From contig JANATF010000008.1 of assembly GCA_029449245.1 (NCBI GenBank), positions 1,240,001 to 1,304,000 on the forward strand: 64,000 bases of DNA, in the 5' to 3' direction. The translations under genes and the position numbers were made by a program. The stretch comes from Mortierella alpina. Lineage: Eukaryota; Mortierellomycota; Mortierellomycetes; Mortierellales; Mortierellaceae. The notes under the pieces are model-generated. The model did not search any database, was not told where the DNA came from, and worked only from the letters and a program-made list of their open reading frames with translations. Position 1 is the first letter of the stretch. Each line of letters starts with the position of its first letter. Positions 48,501 to 63,100 of the stretch are shown one piece after another.

Positions 48501-50988
48501 TCTTGGCCACCCCTGTCTCCCCCCACACATTCATCATGTCTACTGCATGTGTCAAAAAAATTGTTTATCGGGACCGCTCCTAGATCATCATGCCATGCGC
48601 TTCTCCTCACAGTGGAGTACATGATCATGTACACCGTTGTTATCCTTCTCTCGAGGCTCGCTCGCCCATTGATTATTTCGAGTGTATACGCTTGGGAGGC
48701 GTACCAAAAATAATCAACTATTGCGCTAGCAGGACACGCCCTGGCAATAAAGGGTGTGTAGGAACAGGCACGAAAGAACGAACAGGATGTCGTGTATGGC
48801 GAAACTCGTCAGGAACAGGCCAGTGTCGCCAGACTGCAATCCTATTCGTCCGCGCCTTCTCCACCCGCCTGTGTCGGACTAGCGTGCTGCTTCGGCCCAC
48901 GCAGCCAAAGGACAGGAGGGGGCTCTTTGCGCCTTTCATCTCCACACTCGAGCTGAACGTGACCCAACCGCCCACTCTCTCTTACATGCTGGGATTACAC
49001 ACAAGATGAGTGGTTAACCCACAATAGTGTCGTCATTGCCGATAGCGAGGTCCTGTCCAGACGACTCGTGCTGGCGAGCAAGAGCAGAGCTGGAGTGTGC
49101 AAAATATTCGAGCACTGTTTTGCCTAGGCAGAACATGAGCCGAACATGGTTGACATGCTATCTATGTGAAGCATCGGTACATTCACTTGGCAGCCACTGA
49201 TGCCGCCACTTATCTCTTCACACGAAGTCCTTGATCAGGCCAACTCCGATGTTGTGAGCATTTGTTAAACTTAAATTGGCCACCGAGAAGCACAGACCAG
49301 AGCGACCATTCACACCCCCATCAATTCTATTTCCTGTCGGAGAGCTAGCATCTGCTATGAGCAACAAATGGCCTGGTCGAAGAGAGGCGAGGAAGGTGGG
49401 AGGACCTAAGGTCTTTTCGTTCACTCCACACTTGCTTGCGATTCACAATGCTTCGATCATCCCGATCGCGAAACATAGAAAAAAAAAGCACAGGTACGCA
49501 AACCAGGGCGGTATCAGCGAAACCCAGGCTCAGAAGAAGGCATCCACAGTGCCTGGATAGGTTATCTGGTGCTGGAAAGTTTTGTGTGCCCACATGTTTA
49601 CAGCACATGCCGTGATTCATTTATCTTCTCTCCACAGCAGGTTTTCTGTATAGGCAAGTGTGTTCATGTTATGCACGCTCCTCGCTTGCTTTGCGACAAA
49701 GACAACCTGTAAACAAATGCGTGCTAGTCAGTGTGCTCAATGCGCCTTCGTTCTGTATTTTCTACGGTAGCAGCAAAATAAATATTCCCCCGCCCTCGCC
49801 TCCCTCTCTCGTCAAGAGCACCTTTGCAGATGTCAATCAAGATAAATGCTTCGAAGCCAGACAGGTGCTTTTTGAGAATGGGAATTTTTCTCTCTTGGGG
49901 CGTAGTGAATGACTTCTTAAACACATATCTTTCTACCACCCTTGCTACCCAACATGGACCAGTGGTGGTACAAAGAACAACACGGGCAATGCCTTTCGTT
50001 GTTCTCGGCCTTCTTTCTTCAATCCTTCATGGGTTTTCAAGACGGGATTCTCGCCTTTAACTCCTTCCGTCAACACTTGGGTCCTGTTTACAGAGCGCAT
50101 ATTGTGTACTCTTGCATACAACAAGGTGCGCAAAAGGCGAGCAATTGCGCTCATCATGCATTGTTCCTCATCGATCCCTATCCCTCCACATCAATGCGAA
50201 CCTTTTTGCCCCAACATCCAGACCCTAGTATTTGTGTTTTGTTGCATTGTCGTTGTGCGGACACCCCTGGACTGGCATGAATGAAACGCGCCACAGCCGA
50301 CATACGATGGCATGCACCTTTCTTGTGCCTTTGTTGACACGCACACACCCACTTTTTTTTATCGTTTGAGTTTCATCAGCTCAAATCGATCTCAACGCAA
50401 TAAAGGAACCATGAAAACATTCCACCAGTCCTGAAGAGACATTGGCGTGGGACCCGGCGTTGGTTATGCGCGACGATTCAATAAACCTATATTGGGCCTG
50501 AAGGGGAGGGGGGTTTCATCGTCTTGCGTACGATCTAGCCGCAATGGCGAGCAAAAAGTTTGACCCTGCTGCGGAAGAGATGGAGAGAGAGAGAGAGAGA
50601 GAGAGGTAGAGGGCGAGAGCGAGAGCGAGAGACGAGGTGTAGAGCAACATGGCTAATATCCCAACAAACCCATCGCAGGAGAGATCACAAATGTAATGTT
50701 CTCCACAATGACACTGCATAGCCACTATCTCCTTTCACTCTGCAGGAGGTATTGAGGGCCAGAATGGGCTTCGACAAAAATATCACCGATGCAATGCATC
50801 GATGAACTTTTTTTTATTAAATACTCCTTGCGATAGAATAAAATATGGAGAAAAAAGTTCCGAAGCACAGAAGAGCAAGATATTATGTATGTACACATCG
50901 AGAAAGAGTTATTGAAGCAGACTGAGGTCCCTCAAGATAAGTCTTCTCTTTGGCGCGGACGGGCAAAGAGAAGACCCAGCCAAGAACC
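45516..50988. other. 5.4-kb stretch without a supported gene
   Basis: Only short open frames, none with a recognisable domain, and no splice-consistent chain found. Purine-rich blocks on the + strand occur at 45520-46090, about 47400-48230 and 50577-50640. AT-rich and mixed sequence lies between. Possible contents are a long GAC1 5' leader or distal promoter, a noncoding transcript, or rapidly evolving short genes that I cannot see. Confidence 0.5.
50577..50632 (+). repeat. AG microsatellite
   Basis: (GA)n repeats followed by GAGAGC repeats; pyrimidine-rich on the minus strand. Confidence 0.8.
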
Positions 50989-51875
50989 TTACTGCTCTAC
51001 GCTAAATTTCTCAAAGATCAACAGGTAGTTGTTGGAGGGCATGTCCCTGATCTCCTTGAGTCTCAGTCCGACCTCGGGATCCTCGGCCACCTTTTGGATC
51101 TCTTCGATATCCTTGACGCCCCAAGAGGGATCACGACCTCGGAGAGTCTTATCAAACTCGGCATTGCTCTCAGTACTGAACTTTCCGTCCTTCTTGAATG
51201 AGCCATAGCAGGTCAAGATTCCGCCGGGCTTGAGGAGCCGACCAGCACCGCGGACGAGGCTTGAACCGACCTCCCAGGATGTGATGTGGAAGATGTTGGT
51301 GGCAATAGCCAAGTCATAAGCACCCTCGCGCGGGACATCTGTCTGGCGCTCGCGGATGCCAGTATCGAGAATCACATCCCAATGCTCTTCTATGGTGGTG
51401 TCAAGCTCGATTGGCTCTCTCACATTATGGCCAGCTGGCAGATCGGCAGTGTAAGCCTTGATACTCTTGAACAGCGAGACATCATACTCCGTTGGCTGGA
51501 AGACCACCTTGGGGAACTGGTTGGCGAAATGATAGACGTGCTGACCAGATCCGGAGGCGATCTCAACCACTATGGTGGAAAGTGAAAAAAAAAGAGTAAT
51601 GCTGTCAGTTGTTGATCCAAATTCTTTGTGATCAGAAATGCAATGCACAGGGTGCATGGCCAGTGGATCGTGGCATGATGCGTTTGACCACTGGATACAA
51701 ACATACCATACTGGGATGTTTCGAGAATAGGTCGCAATGCATCCAGGATCACATCCTTGTTGCGGTCCGTGGGCGCCAGGAAAACCTTGTCGCCGGTTGA
51801 CAGCTCGGCCGCGCCTTGGATGCTTTTCCCGTTGTCGCAGAACTGGGCCTTCTTGGTAGTAGCGTCAGAGGACAT
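50989..51875 (-). CDS. SAM-dependent methyltransferase, DUF938/METTL26-like
   Basis: Two exons on the minus strand (51875-51707, 51569-50989) give 249 residues. The first exon ends in the family block LAPTDRNKDVILDALRPIL. The second begins with the AdoMet-binding motif VVEIASGSGQHVYHFA, then FQPTEYD, then DLAIATNIFHITSWE (post-motif with the conserved NIFHI), LLKPGGILTCYGSFK, FDKTLRGRDPSWGVKDIEEI and a C-terminal MPSNNYLLIFEK. This is the DUF938 (METTL26/UPF0585) pattern, a Rossmann-fold methyltransferase whose substrate is not established as far as I know. Length (about 200-250) fits. The upstream 80 bases are AG-rich on the + strand, like other minus-strand leaders here. Confidence 0.88.
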
Positions 51876-53726
51876 GGTGAGTGGGTGGATTTGTGGTTTA
51901 AGAAAAAAAGTGGAAGAAAGAGAGTGCGAGAGATGGTGCGATGAGAGTTGGTTGAGAAGGTGAAGAATGTTGTTGAATGCCCGAGGTGAACGGCTCGTAT
52001 TTATGTATCCTACGATGGTCCTCACTTCGGAGAGGTTCTTCGAGAAAAATACTCATCGTCTCGAACCTAGACCATCCACCATGCTGAACTACAGGAGAGC
52101 GAAACGAAAAAAAAAATCAGGAAGGGGCAGGGCGCTTGGCTTGACCGAGGAGAGTTAGGGGGCGGTTATTGGCATAAACGATCTCAAAGCGCCCATGGCT
52201 CATTATTGTTCGTCGCAGATGTGTTGAGAGTGCCTCGGGCATGTCGAGGAAACGAGCTGCAGCTGTCAAGACCGAGAGCTTTAGGGTTAATAAGGGAGAG
52301 ACATTGCAATGGACGTCTGAAAATTCAAGGGGTGCCGCCCAGAAGATGACTTCTGCTAAGTGCACCCCTTTTTTATTTACGCTTCCTTGGCTTACTTCCC
52401 CTCAAAAGCCAGATACAAAGCGAGGTAAGAAAAGAAAAAAGGCAGTGTTGCAGCTGAGAAGCGCTCGCATAACAGAGATGGAAGGGGAGGGGTTATCAAG
52501 CGCATAGCACCTCACCAGGGCAGACGCAGTAGAGGGAGAAGAGACGGAGGCAAAGAACTAAAGACCAGGCAGGCAAGGAGGGTGCATTCTCCTATGATAG
52601 ACCTACTTTACATCTCTGCTGGTCTACAAAGGAGATTTCACTTCCAAAAGAGCAAGGCCCGAGTTCGAGGCATGACCGAAGGCAGCAGGCAGGGGCGCAG
52701 TGGGTAGGCACCCAAGCTTGACATCAAAGCAAACCGAAGGGCACGCGGTCTGTGTGGCCTATCAGCGATGTAGAATATGGCAACATTGACCAGGGCACTG
52801 GCCATTATCGGGACTTGAAATGATGCAGCGGTCTCCTATCTTTTTGTAGACAGAGACCAGATCGTAGAGATGGCTCAGGGACTACGAGAGAGGACGCGAT
52901 GGTCATCCGTAGGATCAGAGGGGAGCGACCGCACGATCGCACGAGATTGCACTTTAAGCGTAGATGCAGCAGTTATAAGGTTGTTGGTAATTGTGTTGAG
53001 ATGGGTAATGGTGCTGCTATTGCTCGAGGGTGTATTGCACTCTTTCTGCGATGGGGCTTGATGCACCTCTTTTATGATGGTATATGGCACGCGCTGGGTA
53101 ATCAAGATCAACGAAGGCAGCTTGGTCGAAGCAAGAAGAAAGAAGGAAAAGAGGGTCAAGTGTGGTGGTATATAATTCACACGGGTGCTCGCTCTGCGAG
53201 GAGCCATGAAAGACCGAGAGGAGGATCTCTCGATATGCCTTTTAAGGTGGAGAGTGTCGTTTGTCCTCGACTGTTGGAGCGACTTCTCATGGCCTTTTGG
53301 TGAAAAAGAGCGAAAGGCGTGGCGCGTGCACGTGATTTTTTGGGGCTACAAATGTCCTCTGTCGCGTCCAAACAAAGAGAAGAAACTCCAACCTCTTGCA
53401 CTGTCATTCTGTTTGCTACTTCACTACACGCGTCGTAATTGGATCGCACACCTCCAAAAAACCCCATCTAAAGCTTGGTAAGTTCTCAAAGAGCGGAGAG
53501 CGCAGGGATTTTCGGCACAAAGATGGGGGTCTAAAGATACTAGACTTGCGAAGCTGCATCTCGTTTTTGTGACACAGCCTGCATGCCTCCACCTCGACCA
53601 TGGAGCCGAGGTCCATGTTGCTGAAACACACACTGACCTTCGCATGCTGCACCTGTTATTGTTCCGTAAGGCGCACAGATAGCAACTCATCAGTCATACA
53701 TCTCAGTTTAACGGCAGGAGATCAGC
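51876..53726. other. Divergent intergenic region methyltransferase / HP1
   Basis: 1.85 kb between two divergent start codons. No open frame with recognisable content; there are moderately purine-rich patches on the + strand at about 52530-52570 and 53110-53300. Presumably contains both promoters. Confidence 0.5.
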
Positions 53727-54704
53727 ATGGTAAATCCTCGCTCGGGCAGCACCGATTCAAAGGAAAAGGACAACCACTTGCCCACCAAGGAGAGTGATTT
53801 TGACGAAGTGGTCGAAGAAGACGTCGACGAGCTCCTGGACGAATCTGATGACGAGGAAGATAATGAGTACGAGGTGGAGAAGGTTGTTGGGCACAAGAGG
53901 GAGCGAGGAGTGCTATCTTATTTCATAAAGTGGAAAGGCTACGACGTTCAGGACAACACCTGGGAAAAAGAGGACCAGGTCTTTTGCGAAGACCTGGTAG
54001 AGGCCTACTGGGACCGTTACACCCAGGCCGGAGGAAAAAAGACAGACCTCAAAGGATCGGAACCCAAACCACAGGGTATCAAGCGCAAGGCGACTGGAGG
54101 AAGAGGAAGAGCATTGTCAAAGGAACTGCAGGAGCCTCTTTTGCCAGAGGTGCCGTCAATGGAGCACAATGACGACGATGCTGAGGAATTCGCGCCTGAG
54201 GCCACGCCAAGCAAGAAGAAGGGTCGCAATGGGGCAGATGAACTGTCAGATGAACAGGGCCAGGCAAAGAAACACAAATCAGAGACACAGACAGGTCTTG
54301 AACAAGCACACGGGAGTCAGAATGATGTTGAAGATGAGCAAGACGAGGAACCGCGCAAGGCGGGCAGACTCAGCAAAGATGGAAAGGCTAGCAAGGAAGG
54401 CAAGGCTAGCAAGGAAGGCAGGGAAGGCAAGGCAAGCAAGGAGGGCAAGGCCAGCAAAGAAGGCAAGGCGAGCAAGGCAACAGGCAAGATAAGCAAGGAG
54501 CCGTGGCCACCAGCATCATGGACAACATGGGAGGACGAGGTCGACTTTGTGCAGACAGTGGAGAGGAACAATAAGAGGATGAGGGTGTACCTCGTGTGGA
54601 AGAACGGCAAGCAGACGGACCACCCGATAGAGGTCGCCCACAGCAAGTGTCCAATCAAGCTGATCCACTTCTACGAGGAGCACCTCAAGTTTACACAGTC
54701 GTAG
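53727..54704 (+). CDS. HP1: Heterochromatin protein 1 (chromo and chromoshadow domains)
   Basis: Single exon of 325 residues. An acidic N-terminus (residues 20-46) precedes the chromodomain at about 47-96: EYEVEKVVGHKRERG, FIKWKGYDVQDNTWE. The three aromatic-cage positions (Y in YEVEK, W in KWKGY, Y in KGY) are present, so H3K9-methyl binding is expected. The chromoshadow domain covers about 260-325: TTWEDEVDFVQTVERNNKR, YLVWKNGKQTDHPIE, PIKLIHFYEEHLKF, and should dimerise and bind PxVxL-type partners. The hinge is long, basic and includes a tandem array of GKASKE-type units (residues about 213-250) coded by an 18-bp minisatellite. The start follows a CT-poor leader; no intron is needed. Confidence 0.92.
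   Translation: MVNPRSGSTDSKEKDNHLPTKESDFDEVVEEDVDELLDESDDEEDNEYEVEKVVGHKRERGVLSYFIKWKGYDVQDNTWEKEDQVFCEDLVEAYWDRYTQAGGKKTDLKGSEPKPQGIKRKATGGRGRALSKELQEPLLPEVPSMEHNDDDAEEFAPEATPSKKKGRNGADELSDEQGQAKKHKSETQTGLEQAHGSQNDVEDEQDEEPRKAGRLSKDGKASKEGKASKEGREGKASKEGKASKEGKASKATGKISKEPWPPASWTTWEDEVDFVQTVERNNKRMRVYLVWKNGKQTDHPIEVAHSKCPIKLIHFYEEHLKFTQS
54367..54480 (+). repeat. 18-bp minisatellite coding the HP1 hinge
   Basis: About six copies of a unit close to ggcaaggctagcaaggaa, with one 9-nt insertion, in frame with HP1. It codes alternating Lys-Glu-Gly-Lys-Ala-Ser units. Confidence 0.85.
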
Positions 54705-55011
54705 TGCGTGGGTGGCCTTGTCTGGGAGTGGATGCCAGGGTCCAATCAAAAACAAAGGGTTTTTTCCTTTCGTCCTTCCACTTTTTGTATCCGCTTTTTG
54801 TTTATGCTTCGCATGGCCTGCTTGCCACTTACTTTGCATCAATTCGTCACTTGGACGCTTGTTTGATCTGCAGGACCCATGGACGGTCCTTGTGAGCGCT
54901 GATAGGAACCTTCCACTCTTCTTTGCATCCTGTTCATCTTGTCCCTTTCATTCCGTTTCTTTTGCGCTTCCACCGAGCTACCTTGTACCATATATATACC
55001 TCCGCCTCGCC
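54705..55011. other. Short tandem intergenic region
   Basis: 307 bases of T-rich sequence between HP1 and the next gene, with a TATATATA element at 54991-54998. Confidence 0.5.
54991..54998 (+). promoter_or_regulatory. TATA-box-like element close to a start codon
   Basis: TATATATA 14 nt before the ATG at 55012. If it directs initiation about 30 nt downstream, the transcript would start after that ATG, so either it is not used or the start model is wrong. Confidence 0.3.
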
Positions 55012-55894
55012 ATGATGCAGCATCCCACCCAGCAGCAACCGTTCCCTCATCACAGCCAACACACCACACACGCACTTCAGCAAGACGGCATTGCTCCTGA
55101 CCCCAGTCGTCCATTCATTGCGCCATGGTCCAGGAAACGTGGCCTGGTCGCAGAGACTGAGGCGGATGATTCAATCCTAAAGGTAGGGGATTGGAATGTT
55201 CTGCCACCAATGAACATCATTCTTGCGAACAGGTCGCTTATTCTTTTGGACCGTCTTGTGTCTTGTCCTTTAGAAACGAAACAAAAACGAGCATGATAGC
55301 CAAGGCTTGTTTGGGTGGAATGGTCTGCTTGAAGCAGCAAAGAGCAGTCCAGCACCGGGATCTCCGTATTCGTCAAGCGAGTCTGACCAGGGATACTTCG
55401 ATCGACGCTCGACCCTCGCGACACCCGCAACACCCCCACGACATGCTGGCGCACCCACCGGAGAGAGTCAGAGGCAATTCCTCGTGTCCGGTTCTCAGCA
55501 GCCCGCAAACTCCACATCTCTCCATACACAGGGGCGTGAACCAAGGAGCACACATCCGTTCGCAGAGAAGGCTCTCAGTTATCAGTTCGACATGGATGTC
55601 GAGTCTCCCTGGCGGGAACAGTCCACGAACCATAATAGTCTGTCTGCTCTACGGTCCATCTCACCTGCGCCTTCATCGCCGGGAGAGAGTGTAGACGAGA
55701 TGGGGGGTCGTGGCGAAGCTGCCGGCTTGAGCATTGTCTCTCGCGCTTTCACGCCGCCTGTATCTGAGGCAACATTTATCGGTCCGGGAACGAGGAAGGC
55801 ATCGAATGGTCGCCCGAGCTTTGTTATGGGATTTAGGGCTGATTGCGAAAGGTGCCAGCGTCGCGAGAGAGGCCACTTTGCACACTTCAACTGA
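55012..55894 (+). CDS. Unrecognised Ser/Pro-rich protein with CxxC-like C-terminal motif
   Basis: Two exons (55012-55182, 55274-55894) give 263 residues. The middle is disordered, rich in Ser/Pro/Thr, with several S/T-P sites that could be kinase targets (SPAPGSPYSS, ATPATPP, ISPAPSSP). A conserved-looking segment WNGLLEAAKSSPAPGSPYS follows the splice. The C-terminus, GFRADCERCQRRERGHFAHF, has CxxC followed by two His, reminiscent of a small zinc knuckle. No membrane segment or catalytic domain. I do not recognise the family and would guess a cell-cycle or kinase-regulated factor only on composition. AATAAA overlaps the stop region. Confidence 0.62.
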
Positions 55895-55900
55895 AATAAA
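55895..55900 (+). terminator. Polyadenylation-like AATAAA at the stop codon
   Basis: AATAAA begins on the base after the TGA of the 55012-55894 gene, so the 3' UTR would be very short. Confidence 0.4.
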
Positions 55901-56374
55901 CATGCTGCGTTGGCTAGAGTTTGTATGGATGTGTGAATGACGTTTGGCACAAGAGACTCGAGGTTGGCGAAGAGCTTTGCACCTTGCAAGGGACGATATT
56001 TAGTGCGTTTGCGCGGTGGACAGGGGCGAAGTCGAAGAGTGGCAACGCGCAAAAGGCAGGCACCACAGCGTCGGGGTGAATTGATCCCCTTGAGCCAAGT
56101 TCGCTGGACGGTCCCTCCAATTTTGTGTTTATTTCATGTTTTTTTTCAAACAAACCCTCTTTCATCTTTCCCTCCAATTCCCTCCATTCGTCTTCCTTCC
56201 CGCCCTCATCCATCCAACCGACCTTCCTTCCTTGCTTGCGATCCTCACTCGCCGCAGTCTGCATCGCCTCTCCCGTCCTTGCATTTGCTAGGTGGTCTCC
56301 TATTCTTCTGACTGTGCGTCGGCCTCTCATTCTGCATTATTGCTCAGGGCACAGCCTCCTTCCAGTCACCAGGC
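55901..56374. other. Tandem intergenic region
   Basis: About 470 bases. The last 250 bases before the sirtuin start are pyrimidine-rich on the + strand with TTCCTTCC-type repeats, as before other + strand genes here. No gene seen. Confidence 0.55.
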
Positions 56375-59163
<2,789 letters not shown>

Positions 59164-59828
59164 ACATTCACGCACGTCCAGCTGCAAGTCTCATGGAGAT
59201 GTCTGACGTCCCCATAGTGTCGCAAGTTTTTCTTTATCAATGTCCCCCCCCCCCCCTTCAAGCACATCATTATCTAATCGTTCAGAACCCTTTTCCTCGA
59301 TCACCTTCTCCCCCCTCCTGAACTTGTCTCCCTTTTCCCACCCCATATTCCCCCACACACTTGTAGTTTATCTTTGTATTTGCATAAAAGCCTTGGACAC
59401 ATTGATGTTTCATCGGTGGTCAGGCCACGACAGTCTCGCGGAGGAAAAAGAGAGAAAGATTCAGAGAAAGAGACAGTGAGAAGAGACAGAGAGAGAGACA
59501 CAGAGCGAGAGAGAGACTGAAAGAGAGACAGCGAGAGCAGAGAAGCAGGCCAAGGATTGGGACCCGAGCGTATGGATCGAGTCCATTCCAGCGCTGCATG
59601 CCACTGGCCAGGCCGCAGTCCCGAGTTTTGCCAAACAACAGGCGGGAGGTGCCCCTGGCTCGCTTCTAGCCAACGGATCCCCTCGTTTTCCATGTCCGAT
59701 GGGCGGTGGTGGCTGGCCTTCAAACAAACCTTGTTTTTTTTAATACTTTGAAATATCTTCGAACAGACACAGACACAGACACCCATCCTCGCATCCTAGC
59801 TGTGTCTGCATCGTCTCTCTGTCTACTT

Positions 59829-59859
<31 letters not shown>

Positions 59860-60185
59860 ACCGCTCTCTCTACCGCTCTCTCTCTTTCTGTCTCTCCCTC
59901 TCTCTTTATTTCTCTCGCTCCCTCTTTCTCCTCTGTCTCTCTCTTTCTCCCACTCTCTCTCTCACTCTCTCTCTACTTCTTCAACTCCTATACACGCCTC
60001 TCTCTCTCCCTCTCTTCCCCTCTCCTTCCTTCTCTCTTGTCCTTCTACATCCAACCCTGTGATTCTTTGCTCGAATCCAGTCGCTTGTTGCATTCCAAAC
60101 GGTCCCAGCAGCCCCCTCCCCTCCCCTTTCCTTATACATCTGTATACCTCGGTCCAATCGACCCCATAAGCCTTTGTGTGTTCTC
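59164..60185. other. Intergenic region with opposed AG and CT tracts
   Basis: About 1 kb between the sirtuin stop and the NoxR start. It holds a run of 13 C at 59244, an AG-rich block at 59440-59545, and a CT-rich block at 59812-60035. No gene seen. Confidence 0.6.
59812..60035 (+). repeat. CT microsatellite before NoxR
   Basis: Over 200 bases of (CT)n with interruptions, 150-370 nt upstream of the NoxR start codon. Confidence 0.85.
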
Positions 60186-63100
60186 ATGTCTGGTCTCAAG
60201 GTACCTACTTTACCTAGTCCAGCACTCAATTTGTTGCATGCCTGTGGGTTGTCTCACTCCCACTCATTCTCATTCTCATTCATTTCTTCTCTCGCCCATG
60301 GTTGCATCGGACGTCTCCAGTATGAGCTCGACCAGTGGAACGAAGGAGTGATCGCCTTCGACCAGGGCCTGTATGAGGATGCTCTAGAGATCTTTGAGGT
60401 AATTGTCCATGGAACTACCGGAACAAAAGAATACGAACACTCCACTAGCGCACAGCCAAATCCTCCTCCACAGGCGCTTTGTCACACAAACAAAACGTCG
60501 TTCTTGTTCCCGCACCAGCCGTATGGACGATTACCCCCCCTCCCCCCCCCCCTGTACCCTCAGGACAGCATCCAGTGGAATCATCCCCGGCCGCAACTTG
60601 GAACGATGAATCAGTCTCTTGCTCTCCTCATGATGCTGCTGCACAGAGGGGCGGTGGACCAATTCATAGCGGTCCGCTTTGACAGTTCTATGTGTCTTAC
60701 CTCGGTTTTCTAAATCAGTCGACTTTATACCCCCCCTCTTTATTGTTATGATAGCCCATTGCAGATTCCGCCAAGATTCACTTCAACATTGGTGTGGTCC
60801 TGACTACGCTCGGCGACTTTGAGGGAGCGGTGAGTTGAAACAACAACGTTTAATGGTGCCTGGCACCTTTTTTTTTTTTTTTTTTTTTTTGTTACGGGAA
60901 CTGCAGTTGCTTATGGTTTTGGATCATCACACTGTTAGAGTGCTGCGTACACCCTGGCCACCAAGCTGGATCAGTACCTGGCCATTGCCTACTTCCAGAA
61001 CGGAGTCGCCAACGTGGCCCTGGAGGACTATGCCAAGGCATTGACCTGCTTCCACGATGCTTTCTTGGTAAGGGAAAACCTCCTCTTTCTTTCTGTTTGT
61101 TCTAAAGAAAAAAAAGCGTACCTGTCCATCGCAAATGCGAGAGCCACTGCAAGAGCACCATCTTTTTTCATCCAAATTGACTAAACCATACTCCTATATT
61201 CCTCGCTCTCGTCCACGCCCTCCTCCCGCCTCTCTGTCTCCTATCGCACGCATGGTGGGTCTTTCTCTAATTGGCGGGACGATCGATCACAATAGTATCT
61301 GCGAGGAAACATGGTGATCGATTACACGCAGCTGGGGCTGGACTTCAAGCTGTACTCGTGTCAGGTTCTATACAATCGCGCACTTTGCTACATTGAGCTG
61401 GGCGAGTTGGACCTTGGCATGACCGATCTTTGGCGCGCAACGCGGGAAAAACAGACCAAGGATCATGATTTGCTGGATCAAGCCCTTAGGGATAAGGGCC
61501 AAGACTGCACCGTGTTCACTGTTCCTCAGGGCGTGCTCTATCGCCCTCCAGAGTCCAAGGTCAAGAACTCGAAAAAGAAGGATTATCTCGGCAACTCCAA
61601 AGTCATTGCAGCCATTGACGCAACGGATTCCTTTGCGGGATTCCAGGGCAAGTCCGCCTGGCAGGTCCAGATGAGCGGTCCCACCAATGTTGCAGCCGTG
61701 GAAGAACCCCGCCCAATGACCCCGCCCAATGGTAAGTCCACACGCCAGTCTCTATCGATGGGATGGTGCATATTCATTTTATTTTGTTATTTCAGGAGAC
61801 AGGACGACGCCCTGCCCTGCTTTGATGCCGACTTTTTGGCTGGTCTCATATTTCGCTACCTTTTCGCTACCTTTCGCACCCTCAATTGCTCATTCTTTAT
61901 TACCGGCTGCCTTGTCTTTTGGAGTTCTGTGCGACGTGTTTTTTTTTTCTTTTTTTTTTTTATTCTTATACTCTCCTTTATGATGATTACCCAGCCGGAC
62001 ATTTTTTTTTCTCTGTTCTGTTCTCTTTTGTCGCGCTCTCATGGAAAATCTGTCGTTTTTTTTTGGGCAGATGGGGGGATGTCCAGGACATTTGGTTTGT
62101 GGGTGCTCTCTACCCTCCTCCGCTCACTCGTGCTCTCAACTAAGCAAGACGATATCTCCACGATGGGAATGCGATTTCATTTCGACAATTTGTGGCGAGA
62201 TGTGTTCTTTTTGGGTCGGAAGCAGCTTTTTCTGGTAGACCATAATCGTTTTTGACATTCCGAGGGAGTGGAGGAGGGGATTGAACCTTTTGGGGTCGAA
62301 ACCCTCAGCCCACTTTATTATTTTTCCTCTTCTGCATGTATATACGTACGTGCATGAGATAGCGATAGAGAGAAAGAGAGACAAGAGGCAGATGGGAAGA
62401 ATGCAATGCTCCATGATATAATGCCTTTTGGGTAATCTGGACAGCACGGAAGTGGTTGAATTAATGTTCCTATTCTATTTCTGGGATTTCTATCTATTTC
62501 AACGTTGTTTGCTCTCATGGTCATTGTTTATGTAAGTTGTTGTCGTGTCAACCTAACAAACATTCCTGAACAACCCCCCCCCCCCTCTCTTCTAGGTCTT
62601 CAACGACGAGCGACGGAGCGTGTAGGAGCAAGTCTAGGCGTGAATGGACGAGCAAGGAGAGGAACGGATCCTGAGAGACCACAGTTGGAACACGCTGCTT
62701 CCTTCAATGGCCTGGACGCGCCCTTCCGTCGTTCCCCAGGTCCTGGTCCTTCCTCCCTGGGCCCAGCTGGATCTGAGCCCAGAGCATCACTTCTCTCTCG
62801 TCGTAACACGGATGCTCAACGACCCGCACCTTTGAACTTGGGTGGAAACTCGAACCTCGCTGTGGGCGGTCCTGCCTCGGCCGCACCAGCGGTTCCTGTC
62901 CCACAATCCGTCCATCCTAATAACTACAACAACAGCAACAACAACATCAATCCCTATCATGATGATCTGAACGATATTGAACAGCATGTGTACGCGCTCA
63001 GCATCGAGTCGCAAGAGTTGACGGTGACAGATCACCCACAACAACAATATCAACAACAGCAGCAATCAACAAACAATGGATATTCAGCTCACAATTCTCC

